Notes: generated by a model from the letters alone, not told the origin. Numbered from the stretch's first letter, positions 34,275 through 45,668 are shown. The stretch: 64,000 bases of DNA from Aeromonas allosaccharophila (GCF_000819685.1 NZ_CDBR01000034.1:1-64000); one strand, 5' to 3'. Numbers and translations: made by a program.

Positions 34275-35231
34275 CATGGGGTGCTCCAGCGCCTCATGCA
34301 AACACGCCTTGATATTTACGCCCCTCCCGTAACGCTCCAGCATCCTGCGCCAACCCAGGTAATTCTTCAGGTAGTGCGTCGCCACGCCATGGAACCGCTC
34401 CATCCACTCTTTCAACCGATGGTGATACCCGTTCACGTGCTGGATGTGATACGCACCAACCACCCGTTCGCCTTGGCGATTGTGCACTACCTGATGGGTT
34501 ACGCCCTGCACTTTGCTGAAACTGGCATACACACCCGCACCATCGCTACACAGCACCGCATCCGTTGACACCAGCGGCTTCAAAACCGCGATGACCGCCT
34601 CGGCATTTATCTTCTCCAGCTGAAAATCCGCATGGTGGCCTGCCCGGTCTTGCACCACCATCACCGGGATGTAATCCGGCCCGGTTCCACGGGTTCGCCC
34701 CTTGCCACCACGATGCCTTGGCGGACGCGGCAGTCCCCGTTGCCCCTTGAACGATTCGAGGAAGAAGGTCTCATCAACCTCAACGATGCCCTCTTCCCGG
34801 GTGGCTTGATGAGCTGCCATGGCACGCAAGAAGCGGTGACGCCAGAGGAACGCGGTGTTTTTGCTGACCCCACAGCGCCGCGCTGCCTGGCGGACGGTCA
34901 ATCCTTCGATGAGGGCTTGCGCGTAGTCTTCCCAGCACTGTGCTTTACGCAATCTGGCTAAGGGCGTCTTGGTGAGGATGGCGCTGGTGCGCAGACACTG
35001 TTTGCAACGGCAACGGCGCAGTCCCCGACTCCAGCCCCAAGGCGCCAGCTGGGCGACATCGGCCTGACAATGTGGGCAGCCACTGCATGCCGGTAACTGA
35101 GTATTAAGCGAGGTAATGGTGTGGGGGGCAGTGAGCTGTTGCTGAGCAACACGGCGCTGGCGCAGGGTTAACTGGGGAAAGAGGGACAACAGGTGTTGAA
35201 AGGCTGGGGTATCCATGATGGTAGACCTCAA
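34254..35231 (-). CDS. IS1595-family transposase
   Basis: A 325-residue transposase. The N-terminal zinc ribbon (CSGCPHC and CRCKQC) and a helix-turn-helix ([23 protein letters not shown]) precede the DDE-type catalytic domain, where the first Asp lies in VEVDETFF, the second in AVLCSDGAG and an acidic/His segment near [13 protein letters not shown]. No frameshift or stop is visible, so it is probably active. The first codons MRSTIM may be dispensable; a second ATG gives MDTPAF (35216). The gene's stop lies within the left inverted repeat. Confidence 0.9.
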   Translation of the reverse strand: MRSTIMDTPAFQHLLSLFPQLTLRQRRVAQQQLTAPHTITSLNTQLPACSGCPHCQADVAQLAPWGWSRGLRRCRCKQCLRTSAILTKTPLARLRKAQCWEDYAQALIEGLTVRQAARRCGVSKNTAFLWRHRFLRAMAAHQATREEGIVEVDETFFLESFKGQRGLPRPPRHRGGKGRTRGTGPDYIPVMVVQDRAGHHADFQLEKINAEAVIAVLKPLVSTDAVLCSDGAGVYASFSKVQGVTHQVVHNRQGERVVGAYHIQHVNGYHHRLKEWMERFHGVATHYLKNYLGWRRMLERYGRGVNIKACLHEALEHPMQHVIGT

Positions 35232-35260
35232 GGTGATGGCCTACTTCAAGCTTAGCCTTT

Positions 35261-35283
35261 CAACACGTAATTGGGACATAGCC
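35261..35283. repeat. IS right terminal inverted repeat
   Basis: The right 23-bp terminal repeat, complementary to 34252-34274 at 21 of 23 positions. Confidence 0.88.
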
Positions 35284-35287
35284 AAAC

Positions 35288-35319
35288 AAAAGGGCCCGGC
35301 AGCAGTGCCGGGCCCTTTC
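35288..35319 (-). terminator. ppgK terminator
   Basis: AAAAGGGCCCGGCA and TGCCGGGCCCTTT form a GC-rich stem with loop GCAG. Read leftward it ends in CTTTTGTTT, right at the IS boundary. It follows the ppgK stop by about 35 nt. Confidence 0.85.
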
Positions 35320-35352
35320 CATTGGTATCTGCTGACTTGCAGTGAGCGTCGG

Positions 35353-36093
35353 TCAGCCCTGCTGCTCGGCCGCGTAGAGGGCGGCCCCGATAATGCCCGC
35401 CTGATTGAGGCTGGCCGCCGGAATAAGCGGCGCCCGGGTCTCGATACGATCGACAAACTTATCCAGCTTGGCTGCGCTGCCGCCCCCCAGAATGAAGAGA
35501 TCGGGGGAGAAGAGAAACTCGAGGCGCGCCAGATACTTGTTGAAGCGCTTGCCCCAGCGGTTCCAGGAGAGATCTTCCCGTTTGCGCGCCGCATCGGAGC
35601 AGTAGTGCTCGGCGACCATTCCTTCCAGCATCAGATGGCCCAGCTCGGTGTTGGGCAGCAGATGGCCGTTGACGAAGATGGCGGTGCCGATGCCGGTGCC
35701 GACCGTGATGAGGATGATGACCCCCTTGCGATCCTTGCCGGCCCCAAAGCGCATCTCGGCCAGACCGGCGGCATCGGCATCATTCAGCACATAGCAGGGC
35801 TTGCCGGTGACATCGGCAAACAGATGCTCGGCATCGGTTTCGATCCAGCTCTTGTCGATGTTGGCGGCACTCTTGGCAACCCCGTTGTGGATGGTGGCAG
35901 GAAAACCGCAGCCCACCGGTCCTTTCCAGTCGAAGTGTTCGACCAGCGCCTTGAGGGTATGGGCGATGGCGGCCGGGGTGGCCGGTTGCGGTGTGGCAAT
36001 GCGATGGCGCTCGCCAATCAATTCGCCGGTTTTGGTATCGACCAGACAGCCCTTGATCCCTGAGCCTCCAATATCCACTCCCAACATATGCAT
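35353..36093 (-). CDS. ppgK: Polyphosphate glucokinase (ROK family)
   Basis: A 246-residue sugar kinase of the ROK/polyphosphate glucokinase type that phosphorylates glucose with polyphosphate or ATP. It has the N-terminal phosphate motif [12 protein letters not shown], sugar-binding segments ([24 protein letters not shown]), the glycine-rich [10 protein letters not shown], and a nucleotide strand LFILGGG. The consensus Cys-rich ROK zinc motif (CxCGxxGC) is absent, as usual in polyphosphate glucokinases. ATG at 36093 has AAGGA 8 nt upstream; the open frame extends to 36204 but only through queG's 3' end. It lies 111 nt downstream of queG. Confidence 0.82.
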   Translation of the reverse strand: MHMLGVDIGGSGIKGCLVDTKTGELIGERHRIATPQPATPAAIAHTLKALVEHFDWKGPVGCGFPATIHNGVAKSAANIDKSWIETDAEHLFADVTGKPCYVLNDADAAGLAEMRFGAGKDRKGVIILITVGTGIGTAIFVNGHLLPNTELGHLMLEGMVAEHYCSDAARKREDLSWNRWGKRFNKYLARLEFLFSPDLFILGGGSAAKLDKFVDRIETRAPLIPAASLNQAGIIGAALYAAEQQG

Positions 36094-36204
36094 CTGTGTT
36101 GTCCTTGTTGTGTGCCGAGCAGTTTGCAGTGACCACGCTGTTATGGGCACTGCAGGTCGGCAGAGCATGAAAAAAGTGCTGCAATCCGGCAAGGGGCAGA
36201 TCAC

Positions 36205-37359
36205 TTATGCGTGATCCGACAGACCTTTTTCGATGCAGCGGATCAGCAAACGGGTCTTCTTGTTCTCTTCATCCTGACGACTGGCAAGGGTGGCCAGCGC
36301 CCATTCGATATGTTCGGCCACCATGGGCTCGGCGGTGGTCAGCCCCAGTTGCAGGGCCGCGATCACCTCGGGGGTTGCCGGGCCATTGCCAAGGGCTACT
36401 GCCAGATTGCGGCGCCAGCGTTGATAGCCGATGCGGCGGATCGGGCTCCCTTCGGTCTGTTTGAGGAAATCGCTCTCGCTCCAGCGCCACAGCGCCAGCA
36501 GGGGCGGGCGGTGCAGGCTGGGGCGGGGGCTAAAATCGGGTTCCGGGCTGGCATCGGCGTAGCGATTCCAGGGGCAGATAAGCTGGCAGTCGTCGCAGCC
36601 GTAGATGCGGTTGCCCATCAGGGGGCGAAACTCTTCCGGAATAGGGCCGTCATTCTCGATGGTGAGATAGGAGATGCAGCGGCGGCCATCCACTACATAG
36701 GGAGCGACAATAGCGCCGGTCGGGCAGATGTTGATGCAGGCGACGCACTTGCCGCACTGCTCCTTCTCCACTGGCTGGTCGAGCGGCAGCGGCAGGTTGA
36801 GCAACAGCTCACCGAGAAAGAAGAAGGAGCCGGCCGATTCGTTGAGCAGCAGTGAGTGTTTGCCAACCCAGCCGAGGCCCGCCTTGGCTGCCAGTGGCCG
36901 CTCGAGGATGGGGGCGGAGTCGACGAAGGGGCGCCACTCACCCAAGGTATCTTCGGTGCCTTGAAACAGCTCGGCGCAGCGCGCTTCGATGCGATCACCC
37001 AGCTGTTTGAGCCGGTTGCGCAGCACCTTGTGGTAGTCGCGACCGAGAGCATAGCGACTGATATAGCCGAGGGTCGGATCGCGCAGGGTGGCGGCAAAAC
37101 CCGCCTCGAACGGCAGGTAGTTCATCCGCACCGACAACACTCGCACCGTGCCCGGCAGCAGCTCGTGGGGGCGCGCGCGCATCATGCCGTGGCGCGCCAT
37201 GTAATCCATGCTGCCGTGATAGCCCGCATCCAGCCAGGCCTGCAATCTCGGCTCTTCGATACGCAGGTCGGTGTCGGTGATGCCCGCCTGGTCAAATCCT
37301 AGCTCCCGTGCCCAGAGCTTGATATCGTGGGCCAGCTGGTGGAAGTCAGGAGCGCTCAT
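36205..37359 (-). CDS. queG: Epoxyqueuosine reductase
   Basis: A 384-residue cobalamin-dependent iron-sulfur enzyme that reduces epoxyqueuosine in tRNA to queuosine. The two [4Fe-4S] ligand sets appear as [16 protein letters not shown] and [11 protein letters not shown], together with [25 protein letters not shown] of the family core. It is divergent from nnr, the same queG-yjeF arrangement as in E. coli, with a 60-bp gap. Confidence 0.95.
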   Translation of the reverse strand: MSAPDFHQLAHDIKLWARELGFDQAGITDTDLRIEEPRLQAWLDAGYHGSMDYMARHGMMRARPHELLPGTVRVLSVRMNYLPFEAGFAATLRDPTLGYISRYALGRDYHKVLRNRLKQLGDRIEARCAELFQGTEDTLGEWRPFVDSAPILERPLAAKAGLGWVGKHSLLLNESAGSFFFLGELLLNLPLPLDQPVEKEQCGKCVACINICPTGAIVAPYVVDGRRCISYLTIENDGPIPEEFRPLMGNRIYGCDDCQLICPWNRYADASPEPDFSPRPSLHRPPLLALWRWSESDFLKQTEGSPIRRIGYQRWRRNLAVALGNGPATPEVIAALQLGLTTAEPMVAEHIEWALATLASRQDEENKKTRLLIRCIEKGLSDHA

Positions 37360-37419
37360 GCGGCTTGGCCTGGCCGGTGTTTGCTGGCGTGGGTCGATTG
37401 ATAAGAGGCGGGAGCCGTC

Positions 37420-38931
37420 ATGGTAGAGATCATCAGGGGCGCGTTGGGCACAAAAGAGGGGGGCAGTTTACCACAGGGGTTGTGGCAGACTGAACAGATC
37501 CGCACACTGGAGCGCAACTGGGCCACGCGAGAGGGGCAACCTCTCTATGCTCTGATGGAGCGAGCCGGTGCTGCGCTGCGCACCTATGCCACCCTGCATT
37601 GGCCCGACAGTCGCTGCTGGTGGATCTTCGTCGGCCCCGGCAATAACGGCGGTGATGGCTATGTGCTGGCCCGCCTTGCCCGCCAGATCGGCATCGAGGT
37701 GGTGGTGATTGCCGCCAGAGCACCCGACCAGCTGAAGGGGGATGCCAGACGGGCTGCCGATGAGTGGCTGGCGGCCGGTGGTCGGGTCTGGCTGGCCGAG
37801 CAGTTTGATGGGGATCAGCACTCCGCCCCGGATCTGGTGGTCGATGCCCTGCTTGGCACCGGCGTCAACACGCCCCTCTCGCCACTACTGACAAAGATCG
37901 TCGCAACAATCAATGGCTTGGCTGTGCCCGTGCTGGCGGTGGATCTCCCCTCCGGCCTCAACGGCGATACCGGCCGTGCCATGGGGGCCGTGGTGCAGGC
38001 CACTCGCACCCTCACCTTTATCGCTATCAAGCAGGGGATGCTCACCGGCGACGGGGTGGATTGTGTCGGCCAGCTTGACTGTGATCCTCTTGGCGTGACG
38101 CCTGATGACACTATGCTGCCCGCCGCCTGGCGTATCGATTATCCGCAGCTGAGCAGGCAGCTGACCCCGCGCCCGCGCGCTTCCCACAAGGGCTCTTATG
38201 GCAAGGTACTGCTGGTGGGGGGCAATCGCGGCATGCAGGGGGCCATCGTGCTGGCGGCTCGCGCCTGCCTGCGGGCGGGGGCCGGGCTGGTGCGGGTGTG
38301 TCAGCATCCGGAGCATCCACCGGTCAGCCTCTATCAACCCGAACTGATGAGTCTCACTACCGCTGATGACGAGGGGTGGGCGTCGGTGCGGGTCATTGGC
38401 CCCGGCCTCGGTCAGGATGAGTGGGGAAGGGGGCAAATTGCCCGTTATCTCACCGATCGGCTGCCACTGGTTTTGGACGCTGATGGATTGAATTGGCTGG
38501 CGCAATCTCCCCTCCATCAGGATAATTGGGTGCTCACGCCCCATCCTGGCGAAGCGGCGCGACTGCTGGGATGCACCATTGCCGAGATTGAAACCGACCG
38601 GTTTGCCGCCGTGCAGGCGTTGCAGCGGCGCTATGGCGGTGTGGTGTTGTTAAAAGGGGCGGGAACACTTATTTATGACGGCGAGCGGGTCGCTCTCTGC
38701 TGTGAAGGCAATCCTGGCATGGCAAGTGGCGGCATGGGCGATCTGTTATCTGGTATAATCGCCGCCCTTTTGGCCCAGGGCTGGTCTGCCACCATGGCAA
38801 GCTGGCTGGGCGCCGTGATCCACGGCGAGGCCGCAGATCAGGCCGCCGCCGACGGCGAGCGGGGCATGCTGGCGTCAGATCTGCTGCCGCTGATCCGCAG
38901 ACTGGTTAATCCCGACACCATAACAAGTTAA
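37420..38931 (+). CDS. nnr: Bifunctional NAD(P)H-hydrate epimerase/dehydratase
   Basis: A 503-residue fusion that repairs hydrated NAD(P)H. The N-terminal YjeF_N epimerase half (about 20-220) has [16 protein letters not shown] and VDALLGTG. The C-terminal ADP/ATP-dependent dehydratase half has [33 protein letters not shown] and [21 protein letters not shown] precedes the ATG. It begins a rightward string with tsaE 10 nt on. Confidence 0.94.
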   Translation: MVEIIRGALGTKEGGSLPQGLWQTEQIRTLERNWATREGQPLYALMERAGAALRTYATLHWPDSRCWWIFVGPGNNGGDGYVLARLARQIGIEVVVIAARAPDQLKGDARRAADEWLAAGGRVWLAEQFDGDQHSAPDLVVDALLGTGVNTPLSPLLTKIVATINGLAVPVLAVDLPSGLNGDTGRAMGAVVQATRTLTFIAIKQGMLTGDGVDCVGQLDCDPLGVTPDDTMLPAAWRIDYPQLSRQLTPRPRASHKGSYGKVLLVGGNRGMQGAIVLAARACLRAGAGLVRVCQHPEHPPVSLYQPELMSLTTADDEGWASVRVIGPGLGQDEWGRGQIARYLTDRLPLVLDADGLNWLAQSPLHQDNWVLTPHPGEAARLLGCTIAEIETDRFAAVQALQRRYGGVVLLKGAGTLIYDGERVALCCEGNPGMASGGMGDLLSGIIAALLAQGWSATMASWLGAVIHGEAADQAAADGERGMLASDLLPLIRRLVNPDTITS

Positions 38932-38941
38932 AAAGAAGAAC

Positions 38942-39415
38942 ATGGCAAAACAGTTGATGATGACACTGCCGGACGAGGCAGCAACCGTGGCACTGGGTGG
39001 CCGTCTGGCACAGGCCTGCCAGCAGGCGACCACAGTGTTTTTGCATGGCACGCTTGGCGCCGGTAAAACCACCCTGACCCGCGGCTGGGTGCAGGGCCTT
39101 GGCCATCAGGGCAAGGTAAAAAGTCCGACTTACACCCTGGTCGAGCCCTACGAGCTCGATGGCTGGCAGGTCTACCATTTCGATCTCTATCGCCTGGCTG
39201 ATCCGGAAGAGCTGGAATTCATGGGCATTCGGGACTATTTTGCCGCCAACACTCTCTGTCTGGTGGAGTGGTCCGAGAAGGGCGAGGGCTGGTTACCGGC
39301 TCCCGACCTGGAAATTACCCTCACTTATGTAGGCGAGCAGCGCGAGGTTCTGATAGAGGCCCGCACTGCTATTGGCGAAGCCATTCTGGAACGGTTGTCA
39401 TCTACGTGCGCTTGA
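38942..39415 (+). CDS. tsaE: tRNA threonylcarbamoyladenosine biosynthesis ATPase TsaE
   Basis: A 157-residue ATPase required for t6A formation at position 37 of ANN-reading tRNAs. Walker A is [14 protein letters not shown], and the family segments [10 protein letters not shown] and HFDLYRL follow, with LVEWSEKG near the end. It overlaps the GTG start of amiB by 10 nt. Confidence 0.94.
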   Translation: MAKQLMMTLPDEAATVALGGRLAQACQQATTVFLHGTLGAGKTTLTRGWVQGLGHQGKVKSPTYTLVEPYELDGWQVYHFDLYRLADPEELEFMGIRDYFAANTLCLVEWSEKGEGWLPAPDLEITLTYVGEQREVLIEARTAIGEAILERLSSTCA

Positions 39416-41127
39416 TCCTTGTTATTGCTCTCTCTTTGATGGCGTTACCCTCCTGGGCGAATCAGCTCAAGAGCGTACGAATCTGGCCATCACCGGATAA
39501 TACCCGGGTGGTGCTCGACATGAGCAGCGCCCCCAACTTCAACTATTTCACCCTCACCGGCCCGGATCGGCTGGTGATCGACCTGAAAGGGGCGAGCAAC
39601 GCCGCCAATCTGGCCCGGATCGAGAACAACAGCGAACTGGTGCGCAAGATCCGCCAGAGCACGCCACTGGAGAAGGGCGGTCTGCGGCTGGTGATGGATC
39701 TCAGCTCCGCCATCAAGCCGGTGGTCTTTCCGCTGGCGCCCGCCGGGCCTTATGGCCACCGTCTGGTCATCGACCTGCCTTATGAAGAGAAGCGCTCGGC
39801 GGCTGCAGTGCAGTCCACGCCTGTCGGTGGCAAGGGCAAGGGGGTGGTGATTGCCATCGACCCGGGCCACGGCGGGGAAGACCCGGGCTCCATCGGGCCA
39901 CGCCGAACCTACGAGAAGCGGGTCACGCTGGCGGTCTCCCAGAAGCTGGCGGCGCTGATCGACCGCGAGCCGGGGATGCGCGCCGTGCTGACCCGTCGTG
40001 GCGACTACTTCGTCGATCTGAACAAGCGCTCCGAGATTGCCCGCAAGGCCAAGGCGGATCTGCTGGTATCTGTGCATGCGGACAGCTTCCACAACTCCAC
40101 GCCCCGTGGTGCCTCTGTCTGGGTGTTATCGACCAATCGCGCCAACCGCGAGATGGGCAGCTGGCTGGAGAAGCAGGAGAAACAGGGCGAGCTACTGGGC
40201 GGTGTCGGCAAGGTGTTGGCGGAATCCGATCCCAACCCCTATCTGGCACAGACCTTCCTCGACCTCTCCATGGACAAGTCCCGTGCCGAAGGATATGACG
40301 TCAGCCGCCAGATCCTACGCTCCATGGGCAAGGTTGCCCGACTGCACAAGAAGGCGCCGGAGCACGCCAGTCTTGCGGTGCTGAAAGCGCCGGACATTCC
40401 CTCGGTGTTGGTGGAGACCGGGTTTATCTCCAACCATGCGGAAGAGAAGCTGCTGGCTACCGCCAGTTATCAGGACCAGCTGGCCCGCGCCATCTTCGAG
40501 GGGATCCGCAACTACTACCGCGCCCACCCGACCAAGGGGGCCATGCTGACCGGCAAGAGGCAGGTGAGCCAACCTACGGCTACTCGCCCTGCACCGGTAG
40601 CCCGGCAGCCGGTGAGCCAGCCCAGGCAGACACAGTCGCAGCCGGTAGTGACCAACAAGATGCCCGCCACCGCCCGCGACGGCGGTGCTGGGAGCGGCTC
40701 TGGCGCCGGGGTGATCAAGCCTTACTCGGCGGCAGCGCAGGAGAGCGGTGCACCGGTCAGCAGTGTGGGGGACTATGACAAATCGCGGATGCTCCGCCAT
40801 GTGGTCAAACGGGGCGAGAGCCTCTCTCGCCTTGCCGAGAAGCATGGGGTGAGTCAGTCCACTTTGGTGGAGATCAACCAGCTGCGCAGCCGGGATATTC
40901 AGATTGGTCAGACCATCTATATCCCCCAACAGGGGCAGAGCCGCAGTGCCGCTCCCGTGCGCAGTGACGACAAGTCGCAGATGATCCGCCATGTGGTCAA
41001 GCGGGGCGAGAGTCTCTCCCGCCTTGCCGAGAAGCATGGGGTGAGTCAGGCACGGCTGGTAGAGATCAACAAGCTCAAGTCGCGGAATATTCAGGTAGGG
41101 CAGGTGCTCTACATTCCGCAAAACTGA
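39406..41127 (+). CDS. amiB: N-acetylmuramoyl-L-alanine amidase AmiB with two LysM repeats
   Basis: A 573-residue secreted amidase that cuts septal peptidoglycan during cell division. The GTG at 39406 opens a signal peptide ([17 protein letters not shown]). An AMIN domain (about 20-120) and an amidase_3 domain (about 150-380, with [23 protein letters not shown] and LVETGFISN; zinc ligands His, Glu and His are present) precede a Pro/Gln/Ser linker. Two LysM domains lie at 461-509 and 525-572. These two share about 80 percent identity, a recent internal duplication. E. coli AmiB lacks LysM, while aquatic gammaproteobacteria have it. A frame extending to 39268 is a shadow inside tsaE. Confidence 0.94.
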   Translation: MRLILVIALSLMALPSWANQLKSVRIWPSPDNTRVVLDMSSAPNFNYFTLTGPDRLVIDLKGASNAANLARIENNSELVRKIRQSTPLEKGGLRLVMDLSSAIKPVVFPLAPAGPYGHRLVIDLPYEEKRSAAAVQSTPVGGKGKGVVIAIDPGHGGEDPGSIGPRRTYEKRVTLAVSQKLAALIDREPGMRAVLTRRGDYFVDLNKRSEIARKAKADLLVSVHADSFHNSTPRGASVWVLSTNRANREMGSWLEKQEKQGELLGGVGKVLAESDPNPYLAQTFLDLSMDKSRAEGYDVSRQILRSMGKVARLHKKAPEHASLAVLKAPDIPSVLVETGFISNHAEEKLLATASYQDQLARAIFEGIRNYYRAHPTKGAMLTGKRQVSQPTATRPAPVARQPVSQPRQTQSQPVVTNKMPATARDGGAGSGSGAGVIKPYSAAAQESGAPVSSVGDYDKSRMLRHVVKRGESLSRLAEKHGVSQSTLVEINQLRSRDIQIGQTIYIPQQGQSRSAAPVRSDDKSQMIRHVVKRGESLSRLAEKHGVSQARLVEINKLKSRNIQVGQVLYIPQN

Positions 41128-41200
41128 CGCGCGGGAGCGGGCGATGCCGCTCCCGCTGTTAGCGAATACCATCAGCAAGATTGAAATTCAGGAGTCAGCG

Positions 41201-43063
41201 ATGCCGATCCGTATATTACCCCCGATTCTGGCCAACCAGATTGCAGCCGGAGAGGTGGTGGAGCGGCCCTCTTCTGTGGTGAAAGAGCTGGTGGAGAACA
41301 GCCTGGATGCGGGGGCCGACCGGGTCGAGATCGACATCGACAAGGGGGGCGCCAAGCTGATCCGCATCCGTGACAACGGCTGTGGCGTCGCCAAAGACGA
41401 GCTGGTGCTGGCGCTGTCGCGTCATGCGACCTCCAAGGTGGCCACGCTGGATGATCTGGAAGGGATCAACAGCCTCGGCTTTCGTGGCGAGGCGCTCGCC
41501 TCCATCAGCTCGGTCTCCCGCCTCACCTTCACCTCCCGTACTGCAGATCAGTCCGAAGCCTGGCAAGCCCAGGCGGAAGGGCGGGAGATGAGCGTCACCA
41601 TCAAGCCGGCGGCCCATCCGGTAGGCACCACGGTGGAGGTGGTGGATCTCTTCTTCAATACCCCGGCGCGGCGCAAGTTCATGCGCAGCGAAAAGACCGA
41701 GTTTGCCCACATCGACGAGCTGGTGCGCCGCATCGCGCTCTCCCGCTTCGATGCCACCCTGATCCTGCGCCACAATGGCAAGGTGGTGCGCCAGTACAAG
41801 GCCGCCAATACCGTGCCGGAGCAGGAGCGACGTCTCGCCGCCGTTTGCGGCACCCCCTTCATGCACCATGCGCTGGCGGTGGAGAGCGAGCATAGCGACG
41901 TGCGGCTGTGGGGCTGGCTGGCGACTCCGGAGGGGGCAAGACCGCAAAACGATCTGCAATACACCTATGTCAACGGCCGGATGATGCGCGACAAGCTCAT
42001 CAACCACGCCATTCGTCAGGCCTATGACGAGTTGCTGCCTCCCGACCGCTTCGCCGCCTATGTGCTCTATATCGAGCTGGATCCCCGTCAGGTGGATGTC
42101 AACGTCCACCCGGCCAAGCATGAGGTGCGCTTCCATCAGGCGCGACTGATCCACGACTTTATCTTTCAGGCGCTGTTTACCGCGCTGCGCCGCGAAGGAG
42201 TCAGCGCCGCTCATCAGGACGCGCCGCTGGCCGAAACCCTGGTCGAGTTGCCGGTCAGTCCGCAAATTGAATATCCCGGTCAGGCGCCACGCCCGGAGTG
42301 GTACGGTGCCGAGCACAGCTACCGGGCACCTGCACAGGTACGGGAGGGGGCTGGCCGAGCCAGCAATTATCAACCGCCCGAGCCCCCAAGCCGTGAGGCG
42401 ATGCGCGGCATGGGCGCTCTGCTCACTACGCTGCCTATCGCAACAGCGGCTGAGGCTGCTCCCGCACAGTCCACCGACACAGTGCCATCACCCAAACAGG
42501 GGGGATGTCGCGCCCTGACACTGGTGGAGCAGGCCTACCTGTTGATCGAGCGGGATAATCAGCTGGCGCTGCTCTCGCTGGTGCGCGCCGAGCGGGTGCT
42601 GCTGCGCCACTGGCTGCTGGAGACCTGGGGCCAGGGACTGGCGGCTCAGCCACTGTTGCTGCCGGTCTCCTTCAAATTGCCGAAGAATTTGATCGCGCTG
42701 GTGACCGAGCAGGAACGTTTGCTGAAACGGATGGGGCTGGAGTTGAAAAGCGGGGGGCGCGACACCATGATCCTGACTCGGGTGCCGGCTCTGCTGCGCC
42801 AGACCGATCTGGTGCGTCTGTTACCCGAATTGCTGCAAATTATCGAGGGCGGATCTGACAGTGATGCTGGTCAGCAGGCTGAAGTATTATGCCAATGGCT
42901 GGTGGAGCAGGGGATAAGCCGCGAGAAGATATACGATTTTTCAACTGCCAGTCGTCTGCTGACGGAACTTGTGACTGATTTCAGTGACCAACTGGCAGAC
43001 ATTCGCATGGTGCGTCCCCTTTCGTTGGCGACCGTGCTGGAGGAGTTTGAACATGGCGAGTGA
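41201..43063 (+). CDS. mutL: DNA mismatch repair protein MutL
   Basis: A 620-residue ATPase that links MutS mismatch recognition to MutH/UvrD. The GHL ATPase motifs are [36 protein letters not shown] and the linker FNTPARRKF in the first 330 residues; a Pro-rich linker follows (330-430) before the C-terminal dimer domain. No DQHA(x)2E(x)4E endonuclease motif is visible, which fits the MutH-dependent type. AGGAG precedes ATG 41201; the frame to 41144 is unsupported. It overlaps miaA by 11 nt. Confidence 0.96.
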   Translation: MPIRILPPILANQIAAGEVVERPSSVVKELVENSLDAGADRVEIDIDKGGAKLIRIRDNGCGVAKDELVLALSRHATSKVATLDDLEGINSLGFRGEALASISSVSRLTFTSRTADQSEAWQAQAEGREMSVTIKPAAHPVGTTVEVVDLFFNTPARRKFMRSEKTEFAHIDELVRRIALSRFDATLILRHNGKVVRQYKAANTVPEQERRLAAVCGTPFMHHALAVESEHSDVRLWGWLATPEGARPQNDLQYTYVNGRMMRDKLINHAIRQAYDELLPPDRFAAYVLYIELDPRQVDVNVHPAKHEVRFHQARLIHDFIFQALFTALRREGVSAAHQDAPLAETLVELPVSPQIEYPGQAPRPEWYGAEHSYRAPAQVREGAGRASNYQPPEPPSREAMRGMGALLTTLPIATAAEAAPAQSTDTVPSPKQGGCRALTLVEQAYLLIERDNQLALLSLVRAERVLLRHWLLETWGQGLAAQPLLLPVSFKLPKNLIALVTEQERLLKRMGLELKSGGRDTMILTRVPALLRQTDLVRLLPELLQIIEGGSDSDAGQQAEVLCQWLVEQGISREKIYDFSTASRLLTELVTDFSDQLADIRMVRPLSLATVLEEFEHGE

Positions 43064-43982
43064 CTTGCCGACCGCAATTTTTCTGATGGGGCCGACGGCC
43101 TCCGGCAAGACGGATCTCGCCATTGAATTGTGCCAGGCATTGCCTTGCGACATCATCAGCGTCGATTCTGCACTGATCTATCGCGGCATGGATATAGGTA
43201 CGGCCAAGCCGACTGCCGATGAGCTGGCGCGGGCCCCGCACCGGCTGATCGATATTCTTGATCCCGCTGTGAGCTATTCGGCAGCCGATTTTTGCAAGGA
43301 TGCCCTGCGGGAGATGAAAGAGATCGCCGATCGCGGCCGCATTCCGCTGCTGGTGGGCGGCACCATGCTCTATTTCAAGGCGCTGCTGGAGGGGTTGTCC
43401 CCATTGCCCTCTGCCGATCCCGCCATTCGTGCCGGGATTGAGGAAGAGGCTACCCGCCTCGGTTGGCAGGCGCTGCACGATGAGCTGGTGCGCATCGACC
43501 CGGTGGCCGGTGCGCGGATCCACCCCAATGACCCGCAGCGACTCTCTCGGGCGCTGGAGGTCTACCGTATCAGCGGCAAGACCCTTACCGAGCTGACGCA
43601 GGTGCAGGGGGAGGGCTTGCCCTATCGAGTGCAGCAGTTTGCCATCGCCCCGAGCGATCGCGCCGTGCTGCATCAGCGTATCGAACAGCGCTTTGACAAG
43701 ATGCTGCAAGGTGGCTTTGAACAGGAGGTTCGTGCGCTGATGGCGCGCGGCGATCTGAACCCGGATCTCCCCTCCATTCGCTGTGTGGGTTATCGCCAAA
43801 TGTGGGACTACCTGTGCGGTGAAGTGGGGTATGATGAGATGCGTTATCGTGGCATTGTTGCCACACGCCAATTGGCAAAACGACAGTTGACCTGGTTGCG
43901 CGGCTGGCCCGATGTGACCTGGTTGGAATCTGGTGAGTCTGGCAATCTCGACCGCGTGCTTGCTCGCGCTGGTGCGGCTTGA
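43053..43982 (+). CDS. miaA: tRNA dimethylallyltransferase
   Basis: A 309-residue enzyme that isopentenylates A37 of UNN-reading tRNAs. The P-loop is [11 protein letters not shown], followed by [31 protein letters not shown] and [13 protein letters not shown]. It overlaps mutL and is followed by hfq, the canonical order. Confidence 0.96.
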   Translation: MASDLPTAIFLMGPTASGKTDLAIELCQALPCDIISVDSALIYRGMDIGTAKPTADELARAPHRLIDILDPAVSYSAADFCKDALREMKEIADRGRIPLLVGGTMLYFKALLEGLSPLPSADPAIRAGIEEEATRLGWQALHDELVRIDPVAGARIHPNDPQRLSRALEVYRISGKTLTELTQVQGEGLPYRVQQFAIAPSDRAVLHQRIEQRFDKMLQGGFEQEVRALMARGDLNPDLPSIRCVGYRQMWDYLCGEVGYDEMRYRGIVATRQLAKRQLTWLRGWPDVTWLESGESGNLDRVLARAGAA

Positions 43983-44054
43983 CACTCCCTGTATAATCAG
44001 GTTGTTATATTGATATTCGGTGTTTAAAAACAACAAACTATAAGGAAAAGAAAA

Positions 44055-44318
44055 ATGGCTAAGGGGCAATCTCTCCAAGACCCGTTTTTGAATGCGCTGC
44101 GCCGTGAGCGGATTCCTGTTTCTATCTATTTGGTGAACGGCATCAAACTGCAAGGTCAGATCGAGTCTTTTGACCAGTTTGTTATCCTGCTGAAAAACAC
44201 CGTGAGCCAGATGGTTTACAAGCACGCCATCTCGACTGTCGTACCGGCCCGTGCCGTCAATCATCACCAGCCCACTCCGGGTGGCGCGGCTGATGAACAG
44301 GGTGATGCCGAGGCGTGA
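44055..44318 (+). CDS. hfq: RNA chaperone Hfq
   Basis: An 87-residue Sm-like protein that forms a ring hexamer and pairs small RNAs with messages. The Sm1 motif lies in [41 protein letters not shown] and the Sm2 motif in [11 protein letters not shown]. The C-terminal tail is short (about 20 residues), unlike the longer E. coli tail. A -10-like TATAAT lies upstream at 43992, just before the gene. hfq, hflX, hflK and hflC form the usual run. Confidence 0.97.
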   Translation: MAKGQSLQDPFLNALRRERIPVSIYLVNGIKLQGQIESFDQFVILLKNTVSQMVYKHAISTVVPARAVNHHQPTPGGAADEQGDAEA

Positions 44319-44381
44319 TATCCCTGGGCGAGTCGACTCGCCAACTCAGATTCATCATGATTCCTGTTAAGGAGCAAGCGC

Positions 44382-45668
44382 TTGTTTGACCGTTATGAAG
44401 CTGGCGAACAGGCCGTTCTGGTGCATGTCAACTTCAGTGATGAGGGTGAGCGGGAGGATCTGGAAGAGCTCAAGATGTTGGTGAGCTCGGCCGGAGTCAA
44501 TGCGCTGGGGGTAATTACCACCAGTCGCAGTGCGCCCAGTGCCAAATTTTTTGTCGGCAGTGGCAAGGCTGAAGAGATCGCGTCCCAAGTCCAGATGCTG
44601 GATGCCGACGTCGTCATCTTCAACCATGCCCTGACCCCTGCCCAGGAGCGCAACCTGGAGCGTCTGTTCCAGTGCCGGGTGGTGGACCGAACCGGCCTGA
44701 TCCTCGATATCTTTGCCCAGCGCGCCCGTACCCACGAAGGTAAACTGCAGGTCGAACTGGCCCAGCTGCGCCATCTTTCCACTCGTCTGGTGCGAGGCTG
44801 GACCCACCTTGAGCGTCAAAAGGGCGGGATCGGTCTGCGTGGCCCGGGTGAAACTCAGCTTGAAACTGACCGACGTCTGCTGCGGGAACGCATCAAGGCG
44901 ATTTTGCGTCGGCTCGACAAGGTGGCCAAGCAGCGGGAGCAGGGACGCCGCGCCCGCAACCGCAACGAAGTGCCGACGGTGTCACTGGTTGGTTATACCA
45001 ACGCCGGAAAGTCCACTTTGTTCAACCAACTTACAGCTGCCAGCGTGTATGCTGCCGACCAATTGTTCGCAACTCTGGATCCCACCCTGCGTAAACTGGT
45101 GATCCGGGATGTGGGTGATGTGATTTTGGCGGATACAGTTGGATTTATTCGGCACTTGCCCCATGATCTGGTCGCGGCCTTCAAGGCGACCCTGCAGGAG
45201 ACCCGTGAAGCGGATCTGTTGCTGCATGTGGTGGACTGTGCCGATGAGCAGATGCAGGAGAATATCGACTCCGTGCAGCAGGTGTTGGCCGAGATTGAAG
45301 CCGACGACAGGCCACAGCTGATGATCTGCAACAAGATCGACAAGCTGGTGGATCGTCCGGCGGGTCTGGAGCGAGATGACGAGGGGCGCCCGTTGCGCGT
45401 CTGGCTGTCTGCCCAGACCGGTGAAGGTTGTGAGCATCTGTTTACGGCGCTGACCGAATTGCTGGCTGGCTCCATGGTGCATCACACCCTGCAGTTGCCT
45501 CCTTCTGCCGCGAGATTGCGCAGTGCGCTCTATCAGCTGAAAGGGATTGAGCAGGAAGGTTTTAGCGAGGAGGGTGATTTCGTGCTGGAAGTCCGCTTGC
45601 AAGTGGCCGACTGGAACCGCCTCGTGAAACAGGAAGGTGAGAGTTTACAACGCTTTATCAGGCATTGA
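44382..45668 (+). CDS. hflX: GTPase HflX
   Basis: A 428-residue GTPase that splits or rescues stalled ribosomes. The N-terminal HflX domain (about 1-190) contains GTLGKAEEI-like GSGKAEEIASQV and GGIGLRGPGETQLETDRR. The G domain has GYTNAGKSTLFN (G1), DTVGFIRHLP (G3) and NKID (G4). The start is TTG at 44382 with AAGGAG 7 nt upstream, which makes MFDRYEAGEQ the N-terminus. A TTG start is used although strong conservation implies normal translation. Confidence 0.94.
   Translation: MFDRYEAGEQAVLVHVNFSDEGEREDLEELKMLVSSAGVNALGVITTSRSAPSAKFFVGSGKAEEIASQVQMLDADVVIFNHALTPAQERNLERLFQCRVVDRTGLILDIFAQRARTHEGKLQVELAQLRHLSTRLVRGWTHLERQKGGIGLRGPGETQLETDRRLLRERIKAILRRLDKVAKQREQGRRARNRNEVPTVSLVGYTNAGKSTLFNQLTAASVYAADQLFATLDPTLRKLVIRDVGDVILADTVGFIRHLPHDLVAAFKATLQETREADLLLHVVDCADEQMQENIDSVQQVLAEIEADDRPQLMICNKIDKLVDRPAGLERDDEGRPLRVWLSAQTGEGCEHLFTALTELLAGSMVHHTLQLPPSAARLRSALYQLKGIEQEGFSEEGDFVLEVRLQVADWNRLVKQEGESLQRFIRH

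Larger units (their letters stand above)
34252..35283 (-). mobile_element. IS1595-family (ISXO2-like) insertion sequence, 1,032 bp
   Basis: The element is bounded by 23-bp imperfect terminal inverted repeats: GGTTATGTACCAATTACGTG at 34252 and the complement of GGCTATGTCCCAATTACGTG ending at 35283 (21 of 23 positions agree). It holds one intact transposase gene on the minus strand. The 8 bp on each side (TTTTTTAT and AAACAAAA) are not a direct repeat, so no target duplication is visible, and the ends may have been lost or the target altered. It lies between the litR terminator and the ppgK terminator and interrupts no gene. Confidence 0.88.
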
